Shown: one piece after another, positions 1 to 7,876 of the stretch | How the letters are laid out: each line of letters starts with the position of its first letter | How positions within the stretch are numbered: the stretch's first letter is position 1 | Origin: Sphingobium vermicomposti | GTDB lineage: Bacteria; Pseudomonadota; Alphaproteobacteria; Sphingomonadales; Sphingomonadaceae | Assembly (NCBI RefSeq): GCF_011762025.1 | Contig: NZ_JAASQR010000004.1 | Location: 372,001 to 436,000, forward strand | Length of the DNA: 64,000 nucleotides | Direction: 5' to 3' | Made by a program: the position numbers and the translations under genes | The notes under the pieces: model-generated | The model's input: the letters and a program-made list of their open reading frames with translations, nothing else | Told to the model about the DNA's origin: nothing | Databases searched by the model: none

Positions 1-662
1 GCCGACACCGGCCAGTCGCCCAGCATGCGCCGACAGGCCGCGACAATCGGCGTCGGGCCGAGCAGGAAACCGAGCCTTGCGCCCGCCAGCCCGAAAAATT
101 TGCCGAACGATCGCAGGACGATCAGTTGCCGCCCCTCCCCGACGTCCGGCGCGATGCTGCCGCCCGGCATGCAATCGGCGAAGGCTTCATCGACGACCAG
201 CCATTGCATGCGCTCCGTCCATGCCAACAGCTGCTCCCGCGCGAAAACGCGGCCATCGGGGTTGTTCGGATTGGCGATCAGCAGGACAGAAGCGGGCGGC
301 GCGTCTTCGGGATCGCTGACCGGCCTTGCCTGGGCGAAAGCCTCCCCATGCGTGCGGTAGCCCGGCGTCAGGTAACAAGCGGGCCGGTCCAGCAGCCGTC
401 CCACGATCCGCAAGCCGATCTCGCTCCCCGGCACGGCGCAGACATGGGCCGGGGGAAGGCCGAAATGAGCCGCCGCCGCCGCCTCAAGCTCCACCAGCGC
501 CGATGGATCGGGCAAGGCCGCCCAATCGACTGCGATCCGCGCCGCGCCGGGCCACGGCACGGGGTTGATCCCCGTGGACAGGTCGATCCACGGTTCAGCC
601 GAACCATAGCGGGCCTGCGCATCGGCCACACGACCACCATGCCAACGGAACGCATCGCTCAT
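1..662 (-). CDS. cobD: Threonine-phosphate decarboxylase (partial, runs off left edge)
   Basis: PLP-dependent class I/II aminotransferase-fold enzyme that decarboxylates L-threonine phosphate to (R)-1-amino-2-propanol phosphate, the linker of the cobalamin nucleotide loop. It is called CobC in Pseudomonas denitrificans and CobD in Salmonella. About 220 N-terminal residues are present; the C-terminus is outside the window. Visible motifs are ANPNNPDG (substrate and cofactor loop), VVDEAFAD (Asp for the pyridine nitrogen) and SFGKFFGLAG, whose Lys should form the Schiff base. The ATG overlaps the stop of cobS by four bases (ATGA), so it is the last visible gene of the leftward lower-ligand operon. 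Confidence 0.9.
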   Translation of the reverse strand, partial: MSDAFRWHGGRVADAQARYGSAEPWIDLSTGINPVPWPGAARIAVDWAALPDPSALVELEAAAAAHFGLPPAHVCAVPGSEIGLRIVGRLLDRPACYLTPGYRTHGEAFAQARPVSDPEDAPPASVLLIANPNNPDGRVFAREQLLAWTERMQWLVVDEAFADCMPGGSIAPDVGEGRQLIVLRSFGKFFGLAGARLGFLLGPTPIVAACRRMLGDWPVS

Positions 663-1369
663 GACGTCAGGACCAGCGCGGCCAGCAGCGCGCTTTCCAC
701 TATCTCGATCCCCGCCCCATGCCCGTCGCCTGAAATGCCGCCAATGCGCGCCCGCAGCCACATGGCCCATGCAGGGATCAGCGCGGCGACGATCAGCAGG
801 CCCGGCATCCACCAGGCAAACAGCATCGCAACCGCGCTCCAGCCCAGCAGATGCGCTGGCCGAACACCGTCGCGGAATCGGCTAGCAAGCCCCTCATGCA
901 GCGGCGGGAGCCAACGCGACCAAAAGAGCGGCCCCATCCGCGCGGCCATGGCGACGCCGATCAGCCACCAGGCCGGGACCAGCTCCGCACATAAGCGCAG
1001 CAACACCAGCTTCGTCAGCAATTGCAGCGCGACCGCCGTGACGCCAAAGCTGCCGACATGCGGGTCGGCGAGCACGAGCGATAGCTTGGTGCGGTCCCCA
1101 TGAGCCGCGCCCACCGCGTCGGCGATGTCGGCCAGCCCGTCGATATGCAGCGCGCCCGTCATCGCCACCCAGACCAGCAACGCCAGCAAGGCCCCTGCCC
1201 AGGGATCGACTCTACCGCCCAGCATTAACCCCCCGGCCACACAGGCACCGACAACCATGCCCGTTGCGGGGAACCAGCGGATCGCGGCGGCGAAGTCCCC
1301 TTCGTCCGCCTTCACCGGCGGCAACGGCAGGCAGGTCATAAGCTGCATCGCCAGCACCAGCCGCCTCAT
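659..1369 (-). CDS. cobS: Adenosylcobinamide-GDP ribazoletransferase
   Basis: Membrane enzyme (CobS/CobV) that joins adenosylcobinamide-GDP to alpha-ribazole, the last assembly step of cobalamin. The protein has 236 residues, normal for the family, and is strongly hydrophobic with several membrane segments. The family signature HIDGLADIADA lies in the first half, followed by DPHVGSFG. The reading frame stays open upstream, but MRRLVLAMQL at 1369 is the sensible start. It gives the family length and overlaps the stop of the upstream phosphatase by ATGA. The downstream decarboxylase is coupled in the same way. Confidence 0.93.
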   Translation of the reverse strand: MRRLVLAMQLMTCLPLPPVKADEGDFAAAIRWFPATGMVVGACVAGGLMLGGRVDPWAGALLALLVWVAMTGALHIDGLADIADAVGAAHGDRTKLSLVLADPHVGSFGVTAVALQLLTKLVLLRLCAELVPAWWLIGVAMAARMGPLFWSRWLPPLHEGLASRFRDGVRPAHLLGWSAVAMLFAWWMPGLLIVAALIPAWAMWLRARIGGISGDGHGAGIEIVESALLAALVLTS

Positions 1370-1926
1370 GACTGAAGCCCCGTAATCTGCGCCGTCCCGT
1401 CCGGCCACAGCCGCAGGCTCAACAGCGCGCCATAGGGCAGGTCGAAAGCCCAGACCTGCCGGTGATCCATCCCGCACAGCACCGACAGCGCGGCGCGCAT
1501 CGCGCCTGCATGGCTGAGAACCAGCGTCGGCGCGCTTATGTCGCTCAACGCCGCGCCGACCCGCTCGCACAGCGCGGACCACCGCTCCCCATCGGGCGGC
1601 GGATTGGCCTCAGGATCGTCCCAAAAGCGGCTGAGCGCATCGGCAGCCAGATCGGCGGGATCGAACCCATCCCACTGCCCGAAATCCAGCTCGCGCCAGC
1701 GCGGATCGATATGCAAAGCCACATTTCGTTCCGTTGCGATGGTTTCGCCGGGGATGCGCGCCCGCGCCAGATCGGACGTCACGACATGATCGAAGCGCAA
1801 GGATCGCGCGCGATCCACGCACAGCGCCATGCCGTCGAGATCAGGCGGCGCGTCACAATGGCCCAGCAGCCTGCCCGCCATTTCCGGCACGCCATGGCGC
1901 ATCAGGTGGATGGAGAGTGAAGTCAT
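1366..1926 (-). CDS. cobC: Alpha-ribazole phosphatase, histidine phosphatase family
   Basis: Histidine (phosphoglycerate mutase-like) phosphatase of 186 residues. It probably removes the 5'-phosphate from alpha-ribazole phosphate or from cobalamin phosphate. The catalytic RHG motif is at residues 10-12 (His11 is phosphorylated) and a second His lies in LSHAGAMR near residue 140. The open frame continues far upstream inside cobT, but the ATG at 1926 overlaps the cobT stop (ATGA) and gives the normal length. The histidine-phosphatase fold alone does not prove substrate; the assignment rests on its position between cobT and cobS. Confidence 0.85.
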   Translation of the reverse strand: MTSLSIHLMRHGVPEMAGRLLGHCDAPPDLDGMALCVDRARSLRFDHVVTSDLARARIPGETIATERNVALHIDPRWRELDFGQWDGFDPADLAADALSRFWDDPEANPPPDGERWSALCERVGAALSDISAPTLVLSHAGAMRAALSVLCGMDHRQVWAFDLPYGALLSLRLWPDGTAQITGLQS

Positions 1927-2939
1927 CGCCCGCTCGCGACCGCAGCTTCCGCAAATGTGGCCATCCCCCCATGCGCCGCGAGCGCCGATCGCACGATCTG
2001 CGCCGCCACCGCCGCGCCGCTCGCTTCGCCCAGCCGCATGTTCAGCCGCAACAACGGCTCCAGACCCAGGGCGTCGAGCAACCGGGCATGCCCGGCCTCC
2101 GCAGAACAATGCGCGGCGAGGCAATGGCCCGTAATCTGCGGGTTGTCGCGGGCCAGCGGAGCAACCGCCGCCCCGCAGATAAATCCGTCCAGCATCACCG
2201 GCAGGCGGCTCAACCGCGCCGCCAGCACCGCGCCCGCGATCGCCGCAATCTCCCGCCCGCCAAGGCGACGCAGCGTTTCGAACGCGTCTCCGCAATGCGC
2301 GCCATGCCGGGCAAGAGCCAGCCTTACGGCCTCGGCTTTCCGATCGATCCCAGCGGCGTCGACGCCGGTGCCCCGACCGACCCACTGCCCCGCTTCGCCG
2401 CCCAGCACCTGCGCACACAGGGCGGCGGCGGCGGTCGTGTTGGCGATGCCCATCTCCCCCAGCAACAGCAGGTCGATGCCGGGTTGGATGACCGCAGCCC
2501 CGGCATTGATCGCCGCCAGGCACTCCGGCTCGGTCATGGCGGGACCTTCGGCAATGTCGCCGGTCGGGCGATCCAAATCGATGGGCACAATGACCAGTTC
2601 CGCTCCGCAAGCGGCGGCGAGCGCGTTGATGGCCGCGCCTCCGCTGCGGAAATTCGCGACCATCTGGGCGGTCACTTCGGGAGGAAAGGCGCTGACCCCG
2701 CGCGCAGCCACCCCGTGATTGCCAGCAAACACCGCCACGCGGATCGTGTCGGCGCGGGGCCGTTCTCGTCCCTGCCATCCGGCCATGAACAGCGCGATGT
2801 CCTCCAGCCGCCCCAGCGAACCGGCGGGCTTGGTCAACGACGCTTGCCGATTGGCCGCAGCTTCCATCGCGCCTTCATCGGGGGCGGGCAATGTCGCCAG
2901 AGCCTGATCGAACGCGGCCCGGTCGCGAAAGAACGTCAT
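1923..2939 (-). CDS. cobT: Nicotinate-nucleotide--dimethylbenzimidazole phosphoribosyltransferase
   Basis: CobT activates the lower-ligand base: it transfers phosphoribose from nicotinate mononucleotide to 5,6-dimethylbenzimidazole, giving alpha-ribazole phosphate. The 338-residue length is typical of the family. Recognisable segments are KPAGSLGRLE near residue 37, FAGNHGVAARGVSAFP near 70 and GEMGIANTTAAAAL near 160. It works with BluB (12176-12814), which makes the base. The start overlaps the stop of the DUF1636 gene by four bases and its own stop overlaps the phosphatase start, so translation along this operon is probably coupled. Confidence 0.95.
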   Translation of the reverse strand: MTFFRDRAAFDQALATLPAPDEGAMEAAANRQASLTKPAGSLGRLEDIALFMAGWQGRERPRADTIRVAVFAGNHGVAARGVSAFPPEVTAQMVANFRSGGAAINALAAACGAELVIVPIDLDRPTGDIAEGPAMTEPECLAAINAGAAVIQPGIDLLLLGEMGIANTTAAAALCAQVLGGEAGQWVGRGTGVDAAGIDRKAEAVRLALARHGAHCGDAFETLRRLGGREIAAIAGAVLAARLSRLPVMLDGFICGAAVAPLARDNPQITGHCLAAHCSAEAGHARLLDALGLEPLLRLNMRLGEASGAAVAAQIVRSALAAHGGMATFAEAAVASGR

Positions 2940-3343
2940 GTGCAGATAAAGCCTTCGGGCGGCGTGCGGACGATGAAATGTCCCTTCACCCCCTGCGGCC
3001 AGTCGGCGTAACGCACCACGCCTTCCTCGCTGGCCGCGTGGCGGACGGCATAATCAAGGATCGCGCGCGCCGCCGCTTCATCGGGCGTGAAATCCCCCAA
3101 TACATAGCCGACCTTGCCCGGCGCGCGCAGATGGACAGTGCAATGCCGCTGACAGGCGAAAAGGCAGGGCATGTCCTGCACCTCCACCCCCGCATAGGCG
3201 CTGTCGCCCGCCTGCACCGCGCGCAGCGCCTGCGCCAGCAGAGCGCCGCCGCGCCGCCCCTCGCCATCTTCCCGTTGTTCGGATGACAGGCGGCAGGTCG
3301 AACAGACCACCACCGCCGCCCCGGTTTCGACCGCGCGCAACAT
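2936..3343 (-). CDS. DUF1636 family protein, thioredoxin-like ferredoxin
   Basis: Small cysteine-containing protein (135 residues) of the DUF1636 family, which often sits in alphaproteobacterial cobalamin loci. Cysteines are at C14-x2-C17 and at C60, C64 and C68, a pattern close to that of thioredoxin-like 2Fe-2S ferredoxins; cluster binding is inference. It is the first full gene after the leftward cobalamin riboswitch. The ATG has no clear Shine-Dalgarno sequence and follows the stop of a short upstream frame by one base (TGAAATG), which suggests translational coupling. Exact function is unknown; electron transfer or metal handling during B12 synthesis fits the context. Confidence 0.8.
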   Translation of the reverse strand: MLRAVETGAAVVVCSTCRLSSEQREDGEGRRGGALLAQALRAVQAGDSAYAGVEVQDMPCLFACQRHCTVHLRAPGKVGYVLGDFTPDEAAARAILDYAVRHAASEEGVVRYADWPQGVKGHFIVRTPPEGFICT

Positions 3344-3344
3344 T

Positions 3345-3380
3345 TCAGCCGCGCCCCGGCATCACATAATGGATCATCAT
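3345..3380 (-). CDS. Possible 11-codon leader peptide between riboswitch and DUF1636 gene
   Basis: Very short frame reading MMIHYVMPGRG then TGA. GGAG lies about seven bases before the ATG pair, and the stop is one base from the start of the DUF1636 gene, which lacks a good ribosome site of its own. It is the tail of a longer open frame that begins with GTG inside the riboswitch, so the frame could also be accidental. I propose a coupling leader; nothing in the peptide identifies a function. Confidence 0.25.
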   Translation of the reverse strand: MMIHYVMPGRG

Positions 3381-3482
3381 CCCCGGCTCCGCATTCCGAC
3401 CGCAAACAGCCTTGTGGCGGGGACGAAGCGGGGACGCACAACGACATGCTTCCCGCGCGGCCGCACCGGCAAGGCAATGGCT

Positions 3483-3540
3483 GTCGCTCGGCGAGGATAT
3501 CCCCGTTCGTCCGGCACACCCTGTCCGGTCGAAGAACGAC
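3483..3540 (-). promoter_or_regulatory. Putative riboswitch expression platform (GTCGTTC...GAGCGAC arms)
   Basis: Reading leftward just after the cobalamin aptamer, GTCGTTC (3540-3534) and GAGCGAC (3489-3483) form complementary arms (one G-T pair) 58 bases apart end to end. The same arrangement follows the two other cobalamin riboswitches of the window at the same distance. It is probably the switching element; mechanism not determined. Confidence 0.5.
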
Positions 3541-3544
3541 TGCG

Positions 3545-3712
3545 GCAGGCAGGTCTCCTGGCTCACGGGTCAGTGCGTCTGGCCGCCTTCTCGGGAGCAC
3601 CCAAATGGGTCCCAATGGCGTGAATGGCCGTCCGCTCACCGCTTACAGTTGCAGGGGCAGCGCGGGCTTCACCCGACTTCCCTTTTCATCCCCTTGCGAG
3701 GAACCTGTCGCG
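3545..3712 (-). promoter_or_regulatory. Cobalamin riboswitch (leftward)
   Basis: On the minus strand the aptamer shows the conserved core GCCCCTGCAACTGTAAGCGG (rc of about 3637-3656) and the B12 box GCCAGGAGACCTGCC (3562-3548), in the right order and spacing for a cobalamin riboswitch. It lies upstream of the DUF1636-cobT-cobC-cobS-cobD operon and should reduce its expression when adenosylcobalamin is plentiful. Outer boundaries are approximate. Confidence 0.93.
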
Positions 3713-3756
3713 CTGCCGCTGATAGTGCGAGCGGGCGCAGGTCGCAAGCTGCGAAT

Positions 3757-3786
3757 AGGGCATGGACCTTTCGCGGCCCATGCCCT
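3757..3786 (-). terminator. Hairpin after porin gene
   Basis: AGGGCATGG (3757-3765) and CCATGCCCT (3778-3786) form a perfect 9-bp stem seven bases past the porin stop codon. No strong T-run follows, so it may be a weak or Rho-assisted terminator separating the porin from the riboswitch downstream. Confidence 0.5.
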
Positions 3787-3792
3787 GCCGGA

Positions 3793-5187
3793 TCAAAAGT
3801 CCAGTTCCGCGCGCCATCCCACGACATTGACGCCATAATCCCGGTCGGTCCCGGCGGGGATCGCGGCATCGGTATAGCGCAGGTGCGCGTAGTTTAGGTT
3901 GAAGCGCAGATATTCGATCGGGGTCCATACCAGCCCCAATATCCAGGCATTCTGCGTGCCGCCGACAATATCCTTGTCGTTCAGGTCCAGATAATCGTAG
4001 CGCGCCGTCAGCTGAAGCGATCCCATGCCGCCGTCGCCAAATTCCTGCTTGGGCTTGGTGCTGCCGAAAATGCCATTTTTGTAGGACCGCGTTTCGCCCG
4101 TCAGGAAATAGCCGACCTCTGCATAGCCGCCAAAGAAGGTCGGGTCCGACAGGCCGGGCCGCTTCGTCCGCAGCCAATGTGTCTCACCCGCCCAGTAAAG
4201 CGGGCCGCGCGTACCGGCGAATTCCAGCCCATAATGGGATTCGCCCGTGGCATCGATCGACGGCGTGGCGAGAAAGCGCGTGTTGATCGTGTGGAGATAA
4301 GGCCGCTGGCGATAGCGCTGCGGCTCGTCGGCCAGGCGGTTCAGGTCGCGCCAATGTCCCGACGCGCCGAAATGCAGCTGCGTCTTGCCGATGCGCGGTG
4401 CCAGCACGACCCGGCCATCCACGCTGTAGCTGTTATTTTCATCGCCATCCTCATCATTGGTCAGCGAATCGGCGCTGTCGGAAAACAGGCCAAGCTGGGC
4501 AAGCAGGATGCCGGACCGATATTGGGCGGACAGGCCAATGCGGCGTTCGAAATTGAAGGCATCGGTAAAGGCTGCGCGTTCCATCACCGAACCGGTCGTG
4601 TCGCCGATCAGTTCGTCTAGCGACTGAAACTGGTTGTGATTGCCCAACGTCACCAGCCACTTGCCATTTTCATAAGTGATGAACGTGTCGACCAGATCGA
4701 TGCTGTTGTCCGACAGTTCGGTTTCCAGCTTATAGCCGAACCCGGCCCCCAGCTGACCTTCAGCGCCCAGCCGCAGGCGGCGAAGTTCATTGGAATAGCC
4801 CTGCGCGCGATCGGACACGCTGCCCGGCGCCATCAACAGGGCGGCGTCATATTGAATGCGGCCCTTTACCTTGAACTTTGCGTCGTCGCTGGAAAATTGC
4901 GGGCTGCCTTTCCAGCTGATCTTGGTTGCAGGCTCCGCCGCAGCCGCCGGTTTGGACGCGCTGGCCAGGGCAGCCGGTGGAGCGGCTGACGCCCCTGAGC
5001 CGGAAACAGCCGACGCGGGCGCTGCCGAATCGAGGCGCGTTTCCAACATCTGCACCTGCATCTTCAGTGCGGCGATCTGCGCCCGCAACTGCTCGGCTTC
5101 CGCCTGGCTGATCGTCTGTGCGCTCGCCCATGAGGGTGCGGCTATTTGGAGCATCGCGATGGCGATTGCCCAACGGCTGGCTTTCAT
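3793..5187 (-). CDS. Porin_O_P family outer-membrane porin
   Basis: Outer-membrane beta-barrel of the phosphate-selective porin O/P family (464 residues). The start MKASRWAIAIAM at 5187 is preferred because AAGGGA lies eight bases upstream and it begins a clean signal peptide ending near SWASAQ (about residue 20). A short coiled coil (QAEAEQLRAQIAALK) follows, then an Ala/Pro-rich linker to about residue 90, then the barrel, ending in an aromatic residue (LDF) as porins do. It lies between two divergent cobalamin riboswitches, so a role in cobalt or corrinoid entry is possible. The family name does not fix the substrate, and phosphate or other anions are equally likely. Confidence 0.85.
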   Translation of the reverse strand: MKASRWAIAIAMLQIAAPSWASAQTISQAEAEQLRAQIAALKMQVQMLETRLDSAAPASAVSGSGASAAPPAALASASKPAAAAEPATKISWKGSPQFSSDDAKFKVKGRIQYDAALLMAPGSVSDRAQGYSNELRRLRLGAEGQLGAGFGYKLETELSDNSIDLVDTFITYENGKWLVTLGNHNQFQSLDELIGDTTGSVMERAAFTDAFNFERRIGLSAQYRSGILLAQLGLFSDSADSLTNDEDGDENNSYSVDGRVVLAPRIGKTQLHFGASGHWRDLNRLADEPQRYRQRPYLHTINTRFLATPSIDATGESHYGLEFAGTRGPLYWAGETHWLRTKRPGLSDPTFFGGYAEVGYFLTGETRSYKNGIFGSTKPKQEFGDGGMGSLQLTARYDYLDLNDKDIVGGTQNAWILGLVWTPIEYLRFNLNYAHLRYTDAAIPAGTDRDYGVNVVGWRAELDF

Positions 5188-5356
5188 TGCTTGGTCCCTT
5201 CTCATGGGCGGGGCAGATATGTCAGCTACGTGACTAATCCATGACTCCATTGTTACGATTTTATTTCAGGCGATCATTCAGCCGTCCACGCTTCCCTTTC
5301 CCACCGATGCGTTCTATGCCCCCGCCGTGAAGGTCCGCTTCGGCAGCCTTCATCTG
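5188..5356. other. Intergenic region between porin gene and cobalamin riboswitch 2
   Basis: Divergent control region of about 170 bases. It should hold the porin promoter (leftward, AT-richer stretch around 5248-5275) and the promoter of the riboswitch 2 transcript. I cannot assign -35/-10 boxes with confidence. Confidence 0.4.
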
Positions 5357-5580
5357 ATCGCGCCGGTGCCCCGAAGGGGCTTGAATGGGAATGCGGTGCG
5401 GATGCTTTTTCCGGCGTCCAAATCCGCGGCTGTCCCTGCAACTGTAAGCGGTGAGCGAGATGCATATCGACCTTCCATGACATGGGAAGGTCAGCCACTG
5501 GGCCGGACGCTAAATCCTGCGAGGCCTGGGAAGGCCATGTGTCGAGCGATGACCCGCAAGCCAGGATACCTGCCGGCGTC
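5357..5580 (+). promoter_or_regulatory. Cobalamin riboswitch (rightward, cobalt uptake operon)
   Basis: The aptamer core CTGTCCCTGCAACTGTAAGC (around 5430-5449) is followed by the B12 box GCCAGGATACCTGCC (about 5560-5574). It controls the transporter-cobW-cobN-cobO-bluB operon. The long peripheral stem CGACCTTCC...GGGAAGGTCAG near 5468-5493 is the variable arm. Outer limits are approximate. Confidence 0.93.
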
Positions 5581-5582
5581 TG

Positions 5583-5638
5583 GTCGCTCTTGCTTTGGTC
5601 CAGGGGATGGCCGGGGCACGGTGTTCCGTCTGAGCGAC
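5583..5638 (+). promoter_or_regulatory. Putative riboswitch expression platform (GTCGCTC...GAGCGAC)
   Basis: GTCGCTC (5583-5589) and GAGCGAC (5632-5638) are exact complements, 56 bases end to end. The segment between them (TTGGTCCAGGGGATGG and GTTCCGTCTGAGCG) closely matches the segment after riboswitch 3. Conservation over two loci suggests a real switching structure. Confidence 0.55.
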
Positions 5639-5762
5639 GCCTAGTGCGGCGGGAGCCGCAACGGCATGCGTGCCGGGCGCACAGGCGTCCGTCCGGCGAT
5701 CGATGTCGGCCGCGTTGCGGAGGCTCCCGTTTCGGTTCGCCGACGCCGACGGGACTGCCGTT

Positions 5763-6839
5763 ATGAATGCTATTCCTCCGACATTGACCCCGCCGCCCGA
5801 CGGGGGCCGGCTTCGCCAGCGGGCCACATGGATGTTCGCCGGCCTGATCGCTGCCAATATTTTCCTCTGGCTATGGGCCGGGGCGCTGTTCGCAGGCGAC
5901 ATGACGATGCTGGGCATGGCCCTGCTGGCCTGGAGCCTGGGCCTGCGCCATGCCGTGGACGCGGACCATATCGCCGCGATCGACAATGTGACGCGCAAGC
6001 TGATGCAGGGCGGCCAGCGCCCGCTGACCGTCGGCTTCTGGTTCGCGATCGGCCATAGCGCCATCGTGCTGATCGGCGCGGTCCTGATCGCCACCGCCGC
6101 CAGCGCGCTCAGCCGGGTCGAGGCGGCGGGCGAAATCGGCGGCGTCATCGCCACCATCATTTCAGCGACCTTCCTCTTCGCCATCGCGGCGGTGAACCTG
6201 ATCATCCTGAAATCGGTCTGGGCAACCTTTAACCATGTTCGCAAAGGCGGGGCCTATGCCAATGAAGACATGGACATATTGCTGGGAAATCGCGGCCTGC
6301 TGGCCCGCCTGTTCAAGCCGCTTTTCCGTTTGGTCACGCGCAGCTGGCACATGGCGCCGCTGGGCTTCCTGTTCGGCCTGGGCTTCGACACAGCGACAGA
6401 GGTCGCCATATTGGGCCTGTCCGCCGGGCAGGCGGCCAGTGGATTGGCGCTGTCCACCGTTCTCATCTTTCCCCTCCTCTTTGCGGCGGGAATGGCGCTG
6501 ATCGACACAGCCGACGGCGCATTGATGATGGGGGCCTATCAATGGGCCTTCGTTAAGCCCATTCGCAAACTCTATTATAACATCACCATCACGCTGGTTT
6601 CCGCGATCGTCGCCATCGTGATCGGCGGGATCGAAACGGCGGCGCTGCTGGGCGACAAGCTCGGCCTGACCGGCGGCGTCTGGTCGCTGGCCGCCAATCT
6701 GGGCGACCATTTCAACAGCCTGGGCTTCTTCATCGTCGGCCTGTTCGCCGCCTGCTGGCTGATCAGCTGGGCAATCTATCGCTGGAAACGCTTCGACGAC
6801 ATCGAAGTCCCCCTCGCAATCCAAGGAAATGTCCCATGA
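5763..6839 (+). CDS. NicT/HoxN-type nickel/cobalt transporter
   Basis: Inner-membrane high-affinity nickel/cobalt permease of the NiCoT family (358 residues, about eight membrane helices). The family signature RHAVDADHI is at residues 62-70 and a second conserved segment, LGFDTATEVAILG, lies near residue 205. Downstream of a cobalamin riboswitch and upstream of cobW and cobN, its substrate is almost certainly Co2+ for the corrin ring. The frame is open from 5670. I prefer the ATG at 5763 because the residues before it do not resemble the family, although its ribosome site is weak. The stop overlaps cobW by ATGA. Confidence 0.9.
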   Translation: MNAIPPTLTPPPDGGRLRQRATWMFAGLIAANIFLWLWAGALFAGDMTMLGMALLAWSLGLRHAVDADHIAAIDNVTRKLMQGGQRPLTVGFWFAIGHSAIVLIGAVLIATAASALSRVEAAGEIGGVIATIISATFLFAIAAVNLIILKSVWATFNHVRKGGAYANEDMDILLGNRGLLARLFKPLFRLVTRSWHMAPLGFLFGLGFDTATEVAILGLSAGQAASGLALSTVLIFPLLFAAGMALIDTADGALMMGAYQWAFVKPIRKLYYNITITLVSAIVAIVIGGIETAALLGDKLGLTGGVWSLAANLGDHFNSLGFFIVGLFAACWLISWAIYRWKRFDDIEVPLAIQGNVP

Positions 6840-7876
6840 ACAAGGTTCCCGCTACCGTCATCACCGGCTTTCTGGGGGCTGGAAAAACCACCCTGATCCG
6901 CCATATCATCGAAAATGCGGGCGGCCGCCGCATCGCCCTCATCATCAACGAATTTGGCGATGTCGGCGTGGACGGCGCGCTCGTCCAGGGCTGCGGCGAC
7001 GAAGCCTGCCCCGACGATGACATTATCGAACTGGCCAATGGCTGCATCTGCTGCACCGTGGCCGACGATTTCCTGCCGACCATGCAGCGGTTGCTCGACC
7101 GGCCGACCCCGCCTGATCATATCATCATCGAAACCTCCGGCCTCGCCTTGCCCAAGCCATTGGTCAAGGCGTTCCAATGGCCCGACATCCGCACGCGCGC
7201 CACGGTCGATGGCGTCATCGCGCTGGTGGATGCCGACGCGCTCGCCGCAGGGCGTTTCGCCCATGACGAAGCCGCGCTGGCCGCCGCCCGCGCCGCCGAC
7301 CCCACGCTCGACCATGACAGCCCGATTGAGGAACTGTTCGAAGACCAGCTGGCCTGCGCCGACCTGGTCCTTCTCAATAAGACGGACCTTGTGGATGCCG
7401 ACCAGCTGGAGGCGCTGGAAGACCGGCTTAGGCAAGAGGTCCGCCCCGGCGTCAGCTTCATCCGCACCGCGATGGGCCGCATCGACCCCGCCGCGCTGCT
7501 GGGCATCGACGCCGCCGTGGAGGATAAGATCGACGCCCGCCCGTCCCACCATGACGGCGATGAGGATCATGACCATGACGATTTCGACAGCTTCGTGCTG
7601 AACCTGGGCGAACTGGACAGCCCGGAACCCCTTCTCGCCGCACTGGATATCGCCATCGCCCGACATGACCTGCTGCGCGTCAAGGGCTTCCTGGCGATCC
7701 GTGGACGCCCGGCCCGCCTGGTCCTCCAGTCCGTCGGACCCCGCGTCCAGCATCATTATGACCGCGCATGGCGACCCGATGAGCAGCGCGCCTCTCGCCT
7801 GGTCATCATCGGCCAGCACGGCCTGGACCGCGACGCCATAGCAAACACGCTCGACGCAAAGCCGGTGCCCGCCTGA
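6836..7876 (+). CDS. cobW: CobW family GTP-binding metallochaperone
   Basis: G3E-family P-loop GTPase of 346 residues linked to cobalt delivery for CobN-type chelation. The Walker A motif GFLGAGKTT is at residues 11-19 and the metal-binding CxCC motif (C70-I-C-C73) follows. The CobW C-terminal domain covers the last 100 residues. A His/Asp-rich stretch at about residues 232-251 (HHDGDEDHDHDD) is a likely extra metal-binding loop. Coupled to the transporter (ATGA) and to cobN (one-base TGATG overlap). Confidence 0.93.
   Translation: MNKVPATVITGFLGAGKTTLIRHIIENAGGRRIALIINEFGDVGVDGALVQGCGDEACPDDDIIELANGCICCTVADDFLPTMQRLLDRPTPPDHIIIETSGLALPKPLVKAFQWPDIRTRATVDGVIALVDADALAAGRFAHDEAALAAARAADPTLDHDSPIEELFEDQLACADLVLLNKTDLVDADQLEALEDRLRQEVRPGVSFIRTAMGRIDPAALLGIDAAVEDKIDARPSHHDGDEDHDHDDFDSFVLNLGELDSPEPLLAALDIAIARHDLLRVKGFLAIRGRPARLVLQSVGPRVQHHYDRAWRPDEQRASRLVIIGQHGLDRDAIANTLDAKPVPA

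Noticed and set aside
1366-2778. 470-residue frame covering the phosphatase and much of cobT
   Set aside because: Its first 280 residues are an out-of-frame shadow of cobT; the real start is the ATG at 1926.
126-3011. Long plus-strand frames (126-1103, 1734-3011) across the leftward cob operon
   Set aside because: Arg/Pro-rich translations with no domain, produced by high GC opposite real genes.
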